From Eutreptiella sp. 'Long Island Sound 2002' (taxonomy: Eukaryota; Euglenozoa; Euglenophyceae; Eutreptiales; Eutreptiaceae): 64,000 bases of DNA. The translations under genes were made by a program, and so were the position numbers. Within the stretch, counting starts at the first letter, position 1. Every line of letters starts with the position of its first letter. This document shows, piece after piece, positions 1 through 12,231 of the stretch. The notes under the pieces were generated by a model. It was not told the origin of the DNA. It worked only from the letters and a program-made list of their open reading frames with translations, and did no database searches. The DNA lies in NCBI GenBank assembly GCA_964036045.1, contig OZ038382.1, forward strand, positions 129,456,556 through 129,520,555, written 5' to 3'.

Positions 1-1716
1 GTGGTGTGTTGGTGGGGTTGTGGCTGGTGTGTGGTGCGGTTGGTCCCTCGCCACTCCTGGCGGAGGTTCCCGTGTGCTACTCCCCGCCACTCCTGGTTGG
101 GTTTCGCTGCCGGTGGTGGTGGGCGGTCCTCGCCACTCCTGGCTGAGGTCTCCGGGCGGCGGTGGTGTGTGGTTGGGTTGTGGCTGGTGTGTGGTGTGTT
201 TGGTCGCTCGCCACTCCTGGCGGAGGTTCCTGTGTGCTACTCCCCGCCACTCCTGGCTGGGTTTCGCTGCCTGTGGTGGTGTGCGGTTCCCCGCCACTCC
301 TGGCTGGGGTCTCCGGGCGGCGGTGGTGTGTGATGGGGTTGTGGCTGGTGTGTGGTGTGGTTGGTCCCTCGCCACTCCTGGCGGAGGTTCCTGTGTGCTA
401 CTCCCCGCCACTCCTGGCTGGGTTTCGCTGCCGGTGGTGGTGTGCAGTTCCCCGCCACTCCTGGCTGGGGCCTGCTGGCGGCGGTGGTGCGTGGCGTGTG
501 GTGTGTGGTGTGTGGTGTGTGGTGTGCGGCGGTGGTGTGTTGGTGGGGTTGTGGCTGTGGTTGGTCCCTCGCCACTCCTGGCGGAGGTTCCTGTGTGCTA
601 CTCCCCGCCACTCCTGGCTGGGTTTCGCTGCCGGTGGCGGTGGGCGGTTCCCCGCCACTCCTGGCTGGGGCCTGCTGGCGGTGGTGGTGCGTGGTGTGTG
701 GTGTGTGGTGTGTGGTGTGTGGTGTGCGGCGGTGGTGTGTTGGCGGGGTTGTGGCTGGTGTGTGGTGTGGTTGGTCCCTCGCCACTCCTGGCGGAGGTTC
801 CTGTGTGCTACTCCCCGCCACTCCTGGCTGGGTTTCGCTGCCGTTGGTGGTGGGCGGTCCCCGCCACTCCTGGCTGGGGTCCGCTGGCGGCAGTGGTGTG
901 TGGTGTGTGGCGGTGGTGTGTTGGTGGGGTTGTGGCTGGTGTGTGGTGTGGTTGGTCCCTCGCCACTCCTGGCGGAGGTTCCTGTGTGCTACTCCCCGCC
1001 ACTCCTGGCTGGGTTTCGCTGCCGGTGGTGGTGGGCGGTCCTCGCCACTCCTGGCTGAGGGTCCCGCGCGCGGTTCCCCGCCACTCCTGGCTGGGGTCCG
1101 TTGGCGGCGGTGTGTGGCGTGGTCGGTCCCTCGCCACTCCTGGCGGAGGTTCCTGCGTGCTACTCCCCGCCACTCCTGGCTGGGTTTCAGTGCCAGTGGT
1201 GGTGTGTGGTCCCCCGCCTCTCCTGGCTGGGGTCCGTTGGCGGTGGTGGTGTGTGGTGTGTGGTGTGTGGTGTGTGGTGTGTGGTGTGTGGTGTGTGGTG
1301 TGTGGTGTGCGGCTGTGGTGTGCTGGTGGGGTTGCGGCTGGTGTGTGGTGTGGTTGGTTCCTCGCCACTCCCGGCGGAGGTTCCTGTGTGCTACTCCCCG
1401 CCACTCCTGGCTGGGTTTCGCTGCCGGCGGTGGTGGGCGTTCCTCGCCACTCCTGGCGGAGGGTCCCAGGCGCGGTTCCCCGCCACTCCTGGCTGGGTTT
1501 CGCTGTCGGCGGTGGTGTGTGGTGTGTGGTGTGTGGTGTGTGGCGTGTGGCGTGCGGCGGTGGCGTGTGTGGTGGGTTTGTGGCTGGTGTGTGGTGTGGT
1601 TGGTCCCTCGCCACTCCTGGCGGAGGTTCCTGTGTGCTACTCCCCGCCACTCCTGGCTGGGTTTCGCTGCCGGTGGTGGTGTGGGGCTCCCCGCCACTCC
1701 TGGCTGGGGCCAGCCG
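1..1716 (-). repeat. GC-rich satellite of about 190 bp carrying the CCAGCCAGGAGTGGCGGGG core (VNTR type 1, array 1)
   Basis: Tandem units of roughly 190-200 bp. Each unit holds about three copies of the core CCAGCCAGGAGTGGCGGGG (read on the minus strand; the plus strand shows CGCCACTCCTGGC) and a GT-rich stretch of variable length. The array enters from the left edge of the window and degrades near 1,716. The same unit, at high identity, forms the arrays at 41,963-43,345 and 60,225-61,340. In both of those cases it is the internal repeat region of a (CCTA)n-tailed mobile element, so this is probably part of another such element whose 3' end lies outside the window. The long open frames here come from a stop-poor repeat and are not genes. 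Confidence 0.9.
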
Positions 1717-2815
1717 GTTGTGGTGGTGTGTTTCGCGGGCGGGGGTGTCCTTTGTTGTGTGTGTTTGTGGTGGGTGTGGGTGTGCGCGGTGGCCGTGGTG
1801 TGTTGTGTGTTGCGTGTTTGTGGTGTCTGTGTTGTTGGTGGTGTGGTGTGGTGGTGCGGTGGGTGTGTCTTCCGGGTGCCCTTCCCCTTGGCCCTGGTGT
1901 GTGTGTGTGCGCTGTGTGGCCCTTCGTGTTGGTGTGGGTGGCGTGGGGGGGGGGGTCGTGCGCGGTGTGGCTGTCGTGCGTGCGCGTGTGTGTGCTCGCG
2001 GTGTGTGGTTGGTGGGGTGGGGTGTGTCATACCTTGGCTGGTTCTCGTCGTCGGTCGTCGGCATGTTTCAAAAGGCAGAAGAAGAGGTCCTGTAGATGCG
2101 TAGCAGAAATGCGTGGCATGCGTGATGCGTAGCACATACCTTTGCTTTTGTCCCATCATGTTTTCTTCCCCTGTTGAGAAAGAGCGTGCGCAGGTCCTTT
2201 TTTTTTTTTTTTTTTGCGTGTTGTGTTTTGTGTCGGCTCCCTTGTGTTTTTTTTTTTTTTCCTCGCTGCGTCTTCGATAACATACCTCTTTGCATTGCTT
2301 TTTCCCTATAGATGATCATATGGAGACACCCAATGTCGCGCGATCGCAGCAGAAGAATAATACAAAACTAAGAAAACGACGCACCGCCAGCAAAAGTAAA
2401 GCGAAAAATCGTTATTTCCGACCTCAGAAACCCCCCAAAAAATTTTACGCCGCTGTTTGGCGAGGTCGCAAAAATTGAGGACACTCACATAAAACAAAGA
2501 CGAACAATAGAGTCGCGACGGCGAAGAACCTGAGCGTTGCATGCTCCAAAACACCTAGCAAAGTGCGTGTCCTAGGCGCTAGGGACTTGTGCGCGCTCCA
2601 CCAACAAAGAAGAAGAAAAGGGGGGAACACCAAAAACAAGCGAGCCACGACGACAAAGACAAGAACAAAGCGAGCTCCGAACCACCTAGCAAAGTGAGTG
2701 CCATAGGAGCTAGGCGACTTGTGCGCGTCAAAAAAAAAAAAAAAAGGGAGAAGGAAACGCAACAAAAAGAGAAACACCAAACCACAAACAAAAGAGACGC
2801 GACCACGGACCAGGG
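1717..2815. other. low-complexity GT-rich and poly-T DNA, no gene seen
   Basis: From 1,717 to about 2,040 the sequence is GT/GC-rich without a clear period, resembling the DNA next to the related array at 61,341-62,050. Two long T runs lie near 2,197-2,215 and 2,246-2,261. From 2,290 to 2,815 the DNA is A-rich with short paired phrases but shows no convincing coding frame. Confidence 0.6.
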
Positions 2816-3640
2816 GAAAACGAGGTATGACAACCAAGTATGTTACGGCCCCATGCGTCCTACATATCGTATCCACCGCTACACATACGTGGATGAGAAA
2901 ACCAAGTATGTTGCCAAGGAGGGCGCCCAAGGGACAACACCGCACGCAAGAAAGGACGACGAACCGCCACGCACGTCAAAAGGCATGCCCGCAAACACAA
3001 ACCACAACCATATATCCCCCACATTTCTTCCTCCATAGGCCCCGACCGCCGCGAGATACACGAAAAAAGAAAATTTAACAAAAGCGCAAAAGGTATGGGG
3101 GGGCCACGGACAAAGGGGAAACAATGAAAAGGCGAACAAGCGAAGCCCACCAACCACGGGGAAACAACGGTATGGCGAGCAAGTATGTTAACAATGCGAG
3201 GGAGGGCGCCAAAGGGACGGACCACGCACACACGCACACACATAAACAAGACCGCAAGGAGCGAGAAGACGGAGACAAGAGCAAGGAAAAACAAGGTATG
3301 AAACCCCACACCGCCCCGCCCGCAAACACACACACGCTCTCGCTATAGGGAATGGCCACGTACCACGGGGAAACAATGGTATGGAGGTATGACGAACAAG
3401 TATGTTAAAAATGCGAGGGAAGGCGCCAAGGGGACGAAAACACAAACGTACACAAGGCCGCAAGATGCACGAAGACGGAGACAAGACAAAGGAAAGACAT
3501 GGTATGCAACCCCACCCCCGCCCCACCCACAAACAAGCACACGCTTTGTCTATAGGGGACGGCAACAAGAAGCGGCACAAGGTACGACAAGTATGGTGAA
3601 AAAAAAAGAAACACGAAACCGCCTTCCACGGGCGGGGTGA
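2816..3640. repeat. degenerate tandem repeat marked by AAGTATGTTA
   Basis: The phrase AAGTATGTTA followed by a GGCGCCAAGGGGAC-like phrase recurs near 2,839, 3,181 and 3,399, with A-rich spacers rich in CACA runs. Spacing is irregular (about 340 and 220 bp), so this is an old or partly deleted array. No coding signal was recognised. Confidence 0.55.
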
Positions 3641-4732
3641 ACTGGGAGCCCGGCGGGGCCTGTGGAGGGAGGGGGAGGTGGACGTGGGGCGGCAGTGGCG
3701 TGCCTGGCGGTGCCGGGGGGAGCAAGAGCGGTGGTGGCGGGGGCTTGGGGTGGGGGTCGTGTACAGCCTGAGGGGGGAGGGGGAGGTGGACAAGGGGCGG
3801 CGGTAGCGCTCGTGGTGGTGCCCGGGGGAGTGAGAGCGGCGGGAGCGGGGTCCCGGGCGGTCGTGGTGGCGCCTCGGGGAGCAAGATCGGCCCGAGTGGG
3901 TGGTTGAGGCGCGGTGGCGGTGTGGGGATTGTGGGCACTGGGGGCAGGTGTGCCGTGCTGGGGGGGAGCGTGAGCGCCGCCGTTTGCGGGACCGGGCCTC
4001 ATCGCTCGAGTCGGGCCAGTCAGGAGGCGTCGGCGGGTCCTGGGGGGCCTCGCGTGGTGCCGCCTGGTACTGGGGGAGGGGGGGAGGGCCCCCATCGTCC
4101 ATGGATCCGCCACGTAGGGGTGTGGTGGCGCCAGCGGCTGGTGGTATGGGTGGAGTGACTGTCCCTGGCAGGGTTGGGCCTGGGGGGCCCCTTCGGCGTG
4201 AACGTGGTTACCGGGGGGATACGGTTCCTGGTACGGGGGGGGTGGCTGGTACCGGGGGGTTGGCCCCTGCTGGTAGGTGGGGTAAGCGGGTGGAGTGCTC
4301 GATGACTGCCATCCCATACGCTGGTGCTGTTCGTGCACGGGGGGTTGTGGCCTGGTGGGGTAGGGTGGTGGGCAGTGGTAGTGGTGGTGGTGGTAGCGGT
4401 GGTGGTGGGGCCGCTGGTGGTGGTGGCGTTGGTAGTGGTGCGGTTGGTGTTGCGGGTAATTCCCTAGGACCCCTTCTGCGTATTCCGGTCTGCCTTGTGG
4501 GGGTTGGGGGTCGGGCATCGTGCGTAGCCCCTGGGGCTGTACTATTTGGTGGGCAGGGGGGGCGAGTCGGGGGCCGGGCTTGACGGTGACGGTGGTCGAG
4601 GGGTCCCACGTCGCTTGGTCGGTTTAGCCGGCGGTGGTGGTGGTCTGTGGGAGATGGGGAAGTTGACGATGGTTTGGACGGGGTCGTGTTGGGTGGCCGC
4701 CTCTGCGGTGGCGGTGGCTGCTGGTGGGAGGG
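3641..4732. other. GC-rich low-complexity block, coding status unclear
   Basis: On the minus strand the block reads as frames rich in Pro, His, Thr and Gln, with a histidine-rich patch from a GGTGGT run near 4,375-4,440. On the plus strand it reads as Gly-rich. Such open frames are expected in GC-rich DNA poor in stop codons. No domain, start context or splice site supports a gene. It could be the 5' part of the composite element whose 3' end is at 8,017, but no junction is visible. Confidence 0.4.
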
Positions 4733-7580
4733 GGGCACACGAACACACACACATCCCAACACCCCAGCCAGGAGTGGCGGGGCGCAGCCGAAACCCGAGC
4801 CGGAACACACACAAACACACCACACACCCCAGCCAGGAGTGGCGGGGTACCAGCGGAGGGCGCACACAAACACACACACGCCCCAACACCTCAGCGAGGA
4901 GTGGCGGGACGCAGCAAGAACCCGAGCCCAAGCACACACGCCCACACCACACACCCCAGCCAGCAGTGGCGAGGTACAACCGGAGCAGGCACACCAGCAC
5001 ACGCACACCCAAACATTCCAGCCAGGAGTGGCGGGGCGCAGCCGAAATGCAAGCCAAAGCACACACAGCCAGGGCGCACACCCCAGCCAGGAGTGGCGGG
5101 GTACGAGCGGAGCGGGCACACGAACACACACATACCCCAACACCCCAGCCAGGAGTGGCGGGGCGCAGCCGAAACTCGAGCCCAGACACACACACACGCA
5201 CCACACACCCCAGCCAGGAGTGGCGGGGAACAAGCAGAGCGGGCACACGAACACACACACACCCAAACACCCAAGCCAGGAGTGGCGGAGCGCACCCGAG
5301 ACTGAAGCCCAAGCATACACACCCACGCCACAGACCCCAGCCAGGAGTGGCGTGGTACAAGCAGAGGGCGCACAAGAACACACACCCAGCCCAACACCCC
5401 AGCCAGGAGAGGCTGGGCGCGGCCGAAACCAGAGCCGAAACACACCCACCCACACCACACAGCCCAGCCAGGAGTGGCGGGGTACAAGCGGAGCGGGCAC
5501 ACAAACACGCACACACCCCACCACCCCAACCAGGAGTGCCGGGGCGCAGCAGAAACCCGAGTCCGAACACACACACACACACCACACACCCCAGCCAGGA
5601 GTCGCGTGCACAAGCGGAGCGGGCACACAAACACACACACACCCCAAAACCCCAGCCAGGCCTGGCGGGGCGCAACCAAAACCCGGGCCCAAAGACATAC
5701 CCACGCGGCACACTCCAGCCAGGAGTGGCGGGGTACAGGCAGAGGGAGCACACGAACACACACACGCCCCAACACCCCAGCCAGGAGTGGCGGGGCGCAG
5801 CCAGAACCCAAGCCCAAGCACACACACCCACACCACAAACCCCAGCCAGCAGTGGCCGGGTACAAGCGGAGCGGGCACACGAGCACACGCGAACCCCAAC
5901 ACCCCAGCCAGGAGTGGCGGGGCGCAGCCAAGACCCAAGCCAAAGCACACACACCCGCGGCGCACACCCCAGCCAGGAGTGGCAGGGTACAAGCGGAGCG
6001 GGCACACAAACACACACACACCCGGACACTCCAGCCAGGAGTTGCGGGGCGCAGCCGAACCCGAAGCCCAAATACACACACACGCACCACACATCCCAGC
6101 CAGGAGTGGCGTGAACAAGCTGAGCGGGCACACAAACACACATACACCCCAACACCGCAGCCAGGAGTGGCGGGGCGCAGCCGAGACCCAAGCCCAAGCA
6201 CACACACCCACGCCGCACACCCCAGCCAGGAGTGGCGGGGTAAAAACAGAGGGCGCACAAGAACACACACACACCCCAACACCCCACCCAGGAGAGGCGG
6301 GGCGCAGCCGAAACCCAAGCCCAAGCACACACAACCACGCCGCACACCCCAGCCAGGAGTGGTGGGGTACAAGCGGAGTGGGCACAAGAACACGCACACA
6401 CCCCAACACCACAGCAAGGAGTGGCGGGGCGCACCCAAAACCCGGGCCCAAGCACACACACCCACGCCGCACACCCCAACCAGGAGTTGCGGGGTACAAG
6501 CGGAGCGGGCACACGAACACACACAAACCCCAACGACCAGCCTGGAGTGGCGGGGCGCAGCCGAAACCCGAGCCCGAGCACACACACGCACGCCGCACAC
6601 CCGAGCCAGGGATGGCGGGGTATAAGCGGGGCGCGCACACAAGCACACACACACCGAAACACCCCAACCAGGAGTGGCGGGGCGCAGCCGAAACCGGAGC
6701 CCAAGCACACACACTGACGCCGCACACGCAAGCAAGGAGTGGCGGGGTACAAGCGCAGCGGGCACACGAACACGCACACACCCCAACACCACAGCCAGGA
6801 GTGGCGGGGCACACCTGAAACCCGGGCCCAAGCACACACACCCACGCCGCACACCCGAACCAGGAGTGGCGGGGTACAAGCGGAGCAGGCACAAGAACAC
6901 AGACACACCCCAACACCCCGGCCAGGAGTGGCGGGGCGCAGCTGAAACCCCAGCCCAAGCACACACACCCACACCACACACCCCAGCCAGGAGTGGCGGG
7001 GTACAAGCGGAGCGGGCACACAAACACACAAACACCCCAACACCCCAGCCAGGAGTGGCGAGGCGCAGTCGAAACCCGCGCCCGAGCACAGACAGGCACG
7101 CTGCACACCCTAGCCAGGAGTGGCGGGGTATAAGCGGGGCGCACACACAAGCACACACACACCCCAACACCCCGACCAGGAGTGGCGGGGCGCAGCCGAA
7201 ACCCGAGCCCAAACACACACACACACACCACACACCCCAGCTAGGAAAGGCGGGGTACAAGCAGAGCGGGCACACGAACACACACACACCCCAACACCCC
7301 AAACAGGAGTGGCGGGGCGCAGCCGAAACCCGAGCCGAAGAAAACACACCCACACCACACACCCCAGCCAAGAGTGGCAGGGTACAAGCGTAGCGGGCAC
7401 ACAAACACGCACACACCCCAACACCCAAGCCAGGAGTGGCGGGGCGCACCCGAAACCCAGGCCCAAGCACACACACCCACACCGCACACCCCAGCCAGGA
7501 GTGGCGGGGTACAAGCGCAGCGCGCACACAAACACACACCCACCCCATTATCCCAGCCAGGAGCGGCCGGGCGCAGCAGA
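4733..7580 (+). repeat. CA-rich satellite of about 126 bp carrying the same 19-bp core (VNTR type 2)
   Basis: About 22 units of roughly 125-130 bp. Each unit contains two copies of CCAGCCAGGAGTGGCGGGG, one followed by CGCAGCCGAAACCC-like sequence and one by TACAAGCGGAGCGGGC-like sequence. They are separated by CA-rich spacers with ACACACAC runs. The core lies in the same orientation relative to the downstream (CCTA)n module as it does in the type 1 array at 41,963-43,345. Outside the core the two satellites share little. The giant minus-strand open frames here (up to about 1,000 codons) are artefacts of the period and composition. Confidence 0.92.
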
Positions 7581-7624
7581 AACCCGGGCCTAAACACAAC
7601 CTGGACCCACACACAAACACCACA

Positions 7625-8017
7625 CAACAGTAGGAAACCCAGTGTCGTTAGCCCGGGCGGAGAGTGCGACATTCAAGCGCCTCGGAACCCCAGTACCAAG
7701 AACATGCATGCATGCCTTTGGAACGGGATACGCCAGGAAGTCCGGTGAACCTCTAGGGTTCCGCCCAAAGGAGGGGATGTGCGCAAGCACGGGGGCACAC
7801 CCTCCCGGTGAGACAAGCACGTCACGCTCGCGGCGATCAGCCCTCCCGGTCTTGCCTGGGGCTGGTTTGTTTGGGGCCAACAGTCAGGTCTAGCGGGAAG
7901 TAAGCCGCCTCCCCTCCTCACGCGCGGAACCTCTTCCGGTTCGGCACGGGGGCGACGCCAGGGGGAACCATGGGGCGCCTCTCCACGACCGAGTGCGCCT
8001 ACCTACCTACCTACCTA
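7625..8017 (+). mobile_element. 3' module and (CCTA)5 tail of a composite retroelement, copy A
   Basis: This segment matches 43,489-43,983 (same strand) and 59,013-59,490 (opposite strand) nearly base for base, except for a deletion of about 100 bp near 7,645. All three copies end in a CCTA microsatellite, here five units at 7,998-8,017, and all have a core-bearing satellite upstream. The tail abuts the coding sequence of a LINE reverse transcriptase on the opposite strand, at a site that itself reads CACCTAGG. That suits target-primed reverse transcription primed at a short TAGG match. I could not find the matching 5' target-site duplication, so the 5' limit of this copy is open. Confidence 0.8.
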
Positions 8018-8205
8018 GGTGCAGCGCCTGGAACCCTATAGCTGTTTTGAGTACGGCTTGTAGGAAGTACGCCAGGGCCTGGGTGGAGAGTGCCGGGATG
8101 CGCGCTATGACTAGCGTCCGCGTCAGCGGCCGTATCAGGTTAGGTGGTAGGGTGACCCTGCTGGCGGTGGCCGCTTGTTGCACCCCTAGGTAGGTAACCG
8201 TGCTT
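8018..8205 (-). pseudogene. LINE reverse transcriptase thumb fragment
   Basis: The minus strand encodes about 60 residues containing TYLGVQQAA and, later, FQALHL. The YLGV motif follows the catalytic palm in LINE reverse transcriptases. The fragment is in the same orientation as the RT palm at 9,772-10,564 and appears to be its continuation, split by the repeat block 8,206-9,771. It stops where the (CCTA)5 tail of copy A begins. No coding sequence C-terminal to it is recognisable further left. Confidence 0.65.
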
Positions 8206-9040
8206 ACTGGGTTCATGGGCCGTTTTTTTGTCAAATATTGATTTTTTGGCTTTGTACAAGCAGTTGAAGGACCCCCCCCCCCTATTTTGAGGGTGCTGGA
8301 TGCAAAAAAGCAAGTTGTGGTCACACAAGGATCACGAAAACACATTTTGTAGCATCCGTATGCACCACAATTTGCCATTTCTCATGGAAAAAACGGCTAA
8401 AAATGGCCATTTCTTGGTCAAAAACTCAGACAAGCGGTTGAAGACTGCCCCCCTATTTTGAGGGTGCTGGATACGAAAAAGCAGATTGTAGGGACACACA
8501 GATCACGCAAACACAATTTACAGCATCCGTACGCACCAAAATTTGCCGTTTTTCACGAAAAAAAACGGCCACAAATGGCCCTTTTCTGGTCACATATTGA
8601 TTTTTTTTGGCTTCGTACAAGCAGTTGAAGGATCCCCCCCCTATTTTGAGGGTGCTGGATGCAAAATAGCAAGTTGTATGCACACACGGACTACGAAAGC
8701 ACAATCTACAGCATCTGTATGCACCGAAATTTGCTATTTTTCATGGAAAAACTGCCAAAAATGGCCGTTTCTTGGTCAAAAATTGAGTATTTTGGCCTCA
8801 GACAGGCAGTTGCAGAGGCCCCCCCCCCCATTTTGAGGGTGCTGGATGCAAAAAAGCATGCTGTGTGGACACACCGATTGCCCAAACACAATTTACAGCA
8901 TTCTTATGCCACAAAATCTGCCATTTTTCAACGAAATCGGCGAAAAATAGCCATTTTTTTTATCAAAAATTGTTTGTTTTTTTTAGCCTGAAACAAGCAG
9001 TTGAACCAGCCCCCCTCCCGATTGGAGGGTGCTCGTTGCA
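8206..9040. repeat. 188-bp satellite, five copies
   Basis: The marker AGGGTGCTGG recurs at about 8,290, 8,461, 8,649, 8,836 and 9,026, giving periods of 171, 188, 187 and 190 bp. Each unit also has a run of C followed by CTATTTTGAGGGTGC, and a phrase resembling ACAATTTACAGCAT. The block lies between the palm and thumb of the LINE reverse transcriptase, so it arrived after the LINE. No clear target-site duplication was seen at its edges. Confidence 0.85.
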
Positions 9041-9771
9041 AAAAAGCGAAATACGCCAAGGAACTACTTAAAATATGATACTATGTGCATAAGAATGGGA
9101 TGAGCGATGAACATTTGAGGTGTTTTTGGCCCTATTTTGCACCGTTTGTGGTCCGTTTCCATATGGTTCATAGGTAGGCTTTTGCGTGCCTATCACCGTA
9201 CACACACATGTTTGGGGCTTAGGTTGTTATTTTTGGGGAACAATGGGGTAGGAGGAACGCCCCCCCCCCTGCTATTCGGGGTATAATTAAAACAAAAGGT
9301 TACTTTTGGTCTTTTTGGGTACAAAACCTTTTTTCATGTTTTCCCGTGCCTATATTATACTATACAGGTACACCGGTGTGCAGCACTGTTCTGCTGCACC
9401 ACCCCAGAGCAGACAAAAATACTCCAAAATAGGCCGAATTCCAGGGTTTTTGATGGTTTTTGATGGTTTGGGAGAAAGCTCGGGTGGGAGGAACCCCCCC
9501 ATCCCTATTTTGGGGCCAGAGAATCCAAAGAAAATTGGAATTTCTGTCGAAAATCCTCTATAGGCAGGTACACTGGTGTGCAGCACTGTTCTGCAGGACC
9601 AGCCCAGAGCAGGCAAAAACACCCCAAAATAGGCCAAATTTCAGGGTTTTCAATTTTTTTGGACAAAATTCGGGTAGGTGGACCCCCCCCTCCTATTTTG
9701 GGGCCGTAGAAACCAAGTAAATAGGTCATTTCCCGCGAAAAACCCCTTTTTGCTGACTTGTTGAATTTTGG
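9041..9771. repeat. unique spacer followed by a 208-bp repeat, two copies
   Basis: 9,041-9,300 holds no recognisable feature. From about 9,300 a second repeat begins: the phrase GTGTGCAGCACTGTTCTGC occurs at about 9,376 and 9,584 (period 208), and each copy ends with a C run and CTATTTTGGGGCC. The CTATTTTG-GGG phrase is shared with the 188-bp satellite before it and with the repeat at 44,401-45,060. Confidence 0.75.
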
Positions 9772-10564
9772 GAAAAAACAGCTGCTAAAATCATAGGTGC
9801 GGGGCGCAGGGGCGGCGGTGGTGCGTTGTGCACCATGGTGGCAGATTTGACGTTGTGCACCAGTACCTTGTTGCCCTCCAGATAGTTGGTGACAGCGTGG
9901 AGTACTTTGGTGGCCCTGGTGGTGTCCGGGGTAGTGAACAGGGGTTGAGGGGCGTTGGCGGTCACCACTTCCATGTCGTCCGCAAATGGCAGGAGTGTGG
10001 TCCGTAGGGGGTATGGTGCCACGTCCAGGTATGTGCGCTGGATGTAACATGCCAGCGGGAGGGTGACGAATAAGAAGGGGAATGGACCTTCGGCACCCTC
10101 TTTGCGGGACTCCACTGGCGGGGTGGACCCATGGAGTGGTGCCCACATCCGTTTTCACTGCATACATGCGTGTGCCGAGGTACTGTTGTAGGAAACCCTG
10201 GAAGGGAAGTCCCATGTGTTTCCAGAGAGCCTGTAGGAGGCGGTGCGGGGTGTTGGGGAAGGCCCCCTCGACATCCAGGGACGTGATGATGAGGCATTCG
10301 GGTCCATGTCTACCACGGCGTCTGCATAAATATGGCCTCCAACGGCGACCTACCCGGTATGGCTGCCCAAATTGTGGGCGGTATAGCTCGGTACACTGCC
10401 GGGGCCACATGTTTGAGGATGAGCATCCATATGAGTTTGGCTTCCGTCGTGGCGCATACTAAGGGTCTCCTGTTGTCTTGGTTCGCCCAGTCGTCTTTCT
10501 TATACAGCGGGTGTACCAGGTTCGCCCAGTCGGGTGGTACGTCCGTTTTCCCGATGGCGATATT
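9772..10564 (-). pseudogene. LINE reverse transcriptase palm (catalytic part), frameshifted
   Basis: Read on the minus strand after the frame of the upstream endonuclease ORF, this segment encodes consecutive RT blocks: the RPLVCA and IPGRSPLEAI region, the catalytic LDVEGAF block near 10,270, the SGVPQ block near 10,110, and the catalytic FADD box near 9,980 (PFADDMEVV). The pieces sit in different frames, so at least two indels and stops interrupt the product. It would polymerise cDNA at nicked target DNA. The orientation and order EN-RT are those of L1-like non-LTR elements. It ends at about 9,772, where the tandem-repeat block begins. Confidence 0.85.
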
Positions 10565-12231
10565 TCACAGGCGCGCAGCCAAGTGTCTCTTTAGGTTGAG
10601 TGGGAGCCTGCGGTAGAGTTTCGCGGGGAGTCCGTCCACCCCCGGGGTTTTTCCCGGTTGTAGTTTGTACAGCACTTCATCGAGTTCCCGAATGGTGAAC
10701 GGGGCTCTGTCCATGTCTCGTCGCTGTGTTCGGTTGTAGAGGTTCGGCAAGTGCGATATCAATTCCTCCGTGTACGCTGATAACTCACCATCCTCCGTGT
10801 TGTGTTGGCGTTGGAAGCTGTTGAAGACTTCCTCCAGGACCACTTTGGGATCGTTGGTCACTGTGCTGTCTTGCAGGCGTACCGCCTGGATGTCTCGGTG
10901 GCCTGTTTCTCCCAGGACCTTGTCCACGTGTTCTAAAGACTTGTAGGGTTGGGGGTTTTGAAAGTACGGTTGCTGTTCTTGTGCCAGCTCCTTTGCCCGG
11001 CGGACGTGCCACTCCCTAAGTTGCCGGTGTGTGGTGTCCAGCCGTGCGGCAATGTCCTGGCCGTCATGCTGGGCTTGCGGGTCATCAGAGTGCACTGCTG
11101 TATGTAGTGCCCGCTTGTCGCGCCATATGGCTGTAACCAAGTATAGTAGGTCTTGATGTGGGGTGGCGTTGTCCTGTGCGCATCGGTGTCTTCCGTGGAG
11201 GCCGCACGCCGTGGCTGCTTGTCGCATTGCGAGGTTGAGGTCTGTCTCGTCTTGTTGGCCCAGGATGCGCTGCACCATGGGGTAATACACCATCCCTCTG
11301 TGTGTGTCGTGCTCGTCTGGCTGTCTAATGGGTGGTTGTTCTTCGTGGACCATGTCTTCCGTGGAGGCCGGGGGTACTTGGAGGACCTTGATTTGTACCT
11401 CCAGGGGCCAATGTCGGGTTACCTTGGAGGGCAGGTCGTGGTATCGCGCCCGTGCTACCTCGACATGTGCCGAGTTCGTGTAGCAGAGGTCGATGCGGGA
11501 ATCTGCCGAGCCAGGTTGCGCCGGTCGGTGCGAGGGCTGGCCTCGCAGAGAGGCTGTGAGGTCCTGCAGGCCCATGTGTTGCATGGCCGTTTCCACCGCT
11601 GTGTCCCCGGGCGTTTGCCGCCCTCCGCGATCGTCCGCTGATGGCGCCGCGTTGAAGTCTCCTATGATGACAGTCGGGCCCATCATGGCAAGTTGCCAGC
11701 AGGCCTCCATGAGTTGTTCGATGAATGTCTCCGTGGCTTCTCCAAAGGGGACATGTACGTTGATGACATTCAGCTGCCACTTTGGGCAAACCAGTTCATA
11801 TGCTGCCAGGCGGCCTTCTACGCCCTGGTGGTGGTGGACGTGTACTTGGACCTCACGGTTGTGGGATATGGGCACTCCCTTGACCCACGTGGTGCGGTAT
11901 TGGTGTCCTGTCCTGTGAGGATGGCGGTTTGGCTGGGGTGGGCTGCCTGGGTTTTGAGGGCCTGTTCCTGCCACACCATGGCGTCTGGGTCGCACCTCGT
12001 CATGACAGGCACGTCCTGCAGGTCTGGTGCTTTGGTCGCGCTGTACAGGGTGCCTGGTTCGTTGAGGGACATGAGAGTGACGAGCGCATTGGTGACTTCG
12101 TGGGTGTGCGCCTCTGTGGCCCCTGGGGGTCGCTTGCGCAGCGTGGTAGTAGTCATTGTCCCAGGCGCAGGTTGAGGTTGATCGCTGTTGCACCCTTTTG
12201 CTCTTCTGGTACATTCGGCTCCTTCAGCCAT
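10565..12231 (-). pseudogene. LINE ORF2 N-terminal half: APE-type endonuclease plus start of reverse transcriptase
   Basis: The main open frame (10,565-12,214) contains hallmarks of an apurinic-like endonuclease: VIIGDFNAAPS near 11,665, SRIDLCYTN near 11,490 and a degenerate SDH-like motif (TRHWPLEV). The N-terminal part of the domain reads better in the overlapping frame 11,818-12,231, so one frameshift is needed. A linker of about 230 residues leads to the first RT block (PGKTPGVDGLPAKLY) near 10,640, and the frame stops soon after. The endonuclease would nick chromosomal DNA for target-primed reverse transcription. This copy cannot make an intact protein as read. Confidence 0.85.

Noticed and set aside
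2197-2261. Poly-T runs as RNA polymerase III terminators of a small RNA gene
   Set aside because: No A/B box or tRNA-like fold is visible upstream on either strand.
4208-7231. Open frames of 850-1,000 codons on the minus strand, and a 522-723 codon set on the plus strand
   Set aside because: They cover a 126-bp satellite with very few stop codons; frames are open on both strands at once and the products are simple repeats.
4733-7580. CRISPR-like array of short direct repeats
   Set aside because: Spacers are not unique, they repeat with the unit; the setting is eukaryotic and no cas genes are present.
7998-8017. CCTA and TTTGAGG runs as telomere repeats
   Set aside because: Runs of 3-5 units lie at element 3' ends and inside the sequence, with flanking duplications; they are retroelement tails.
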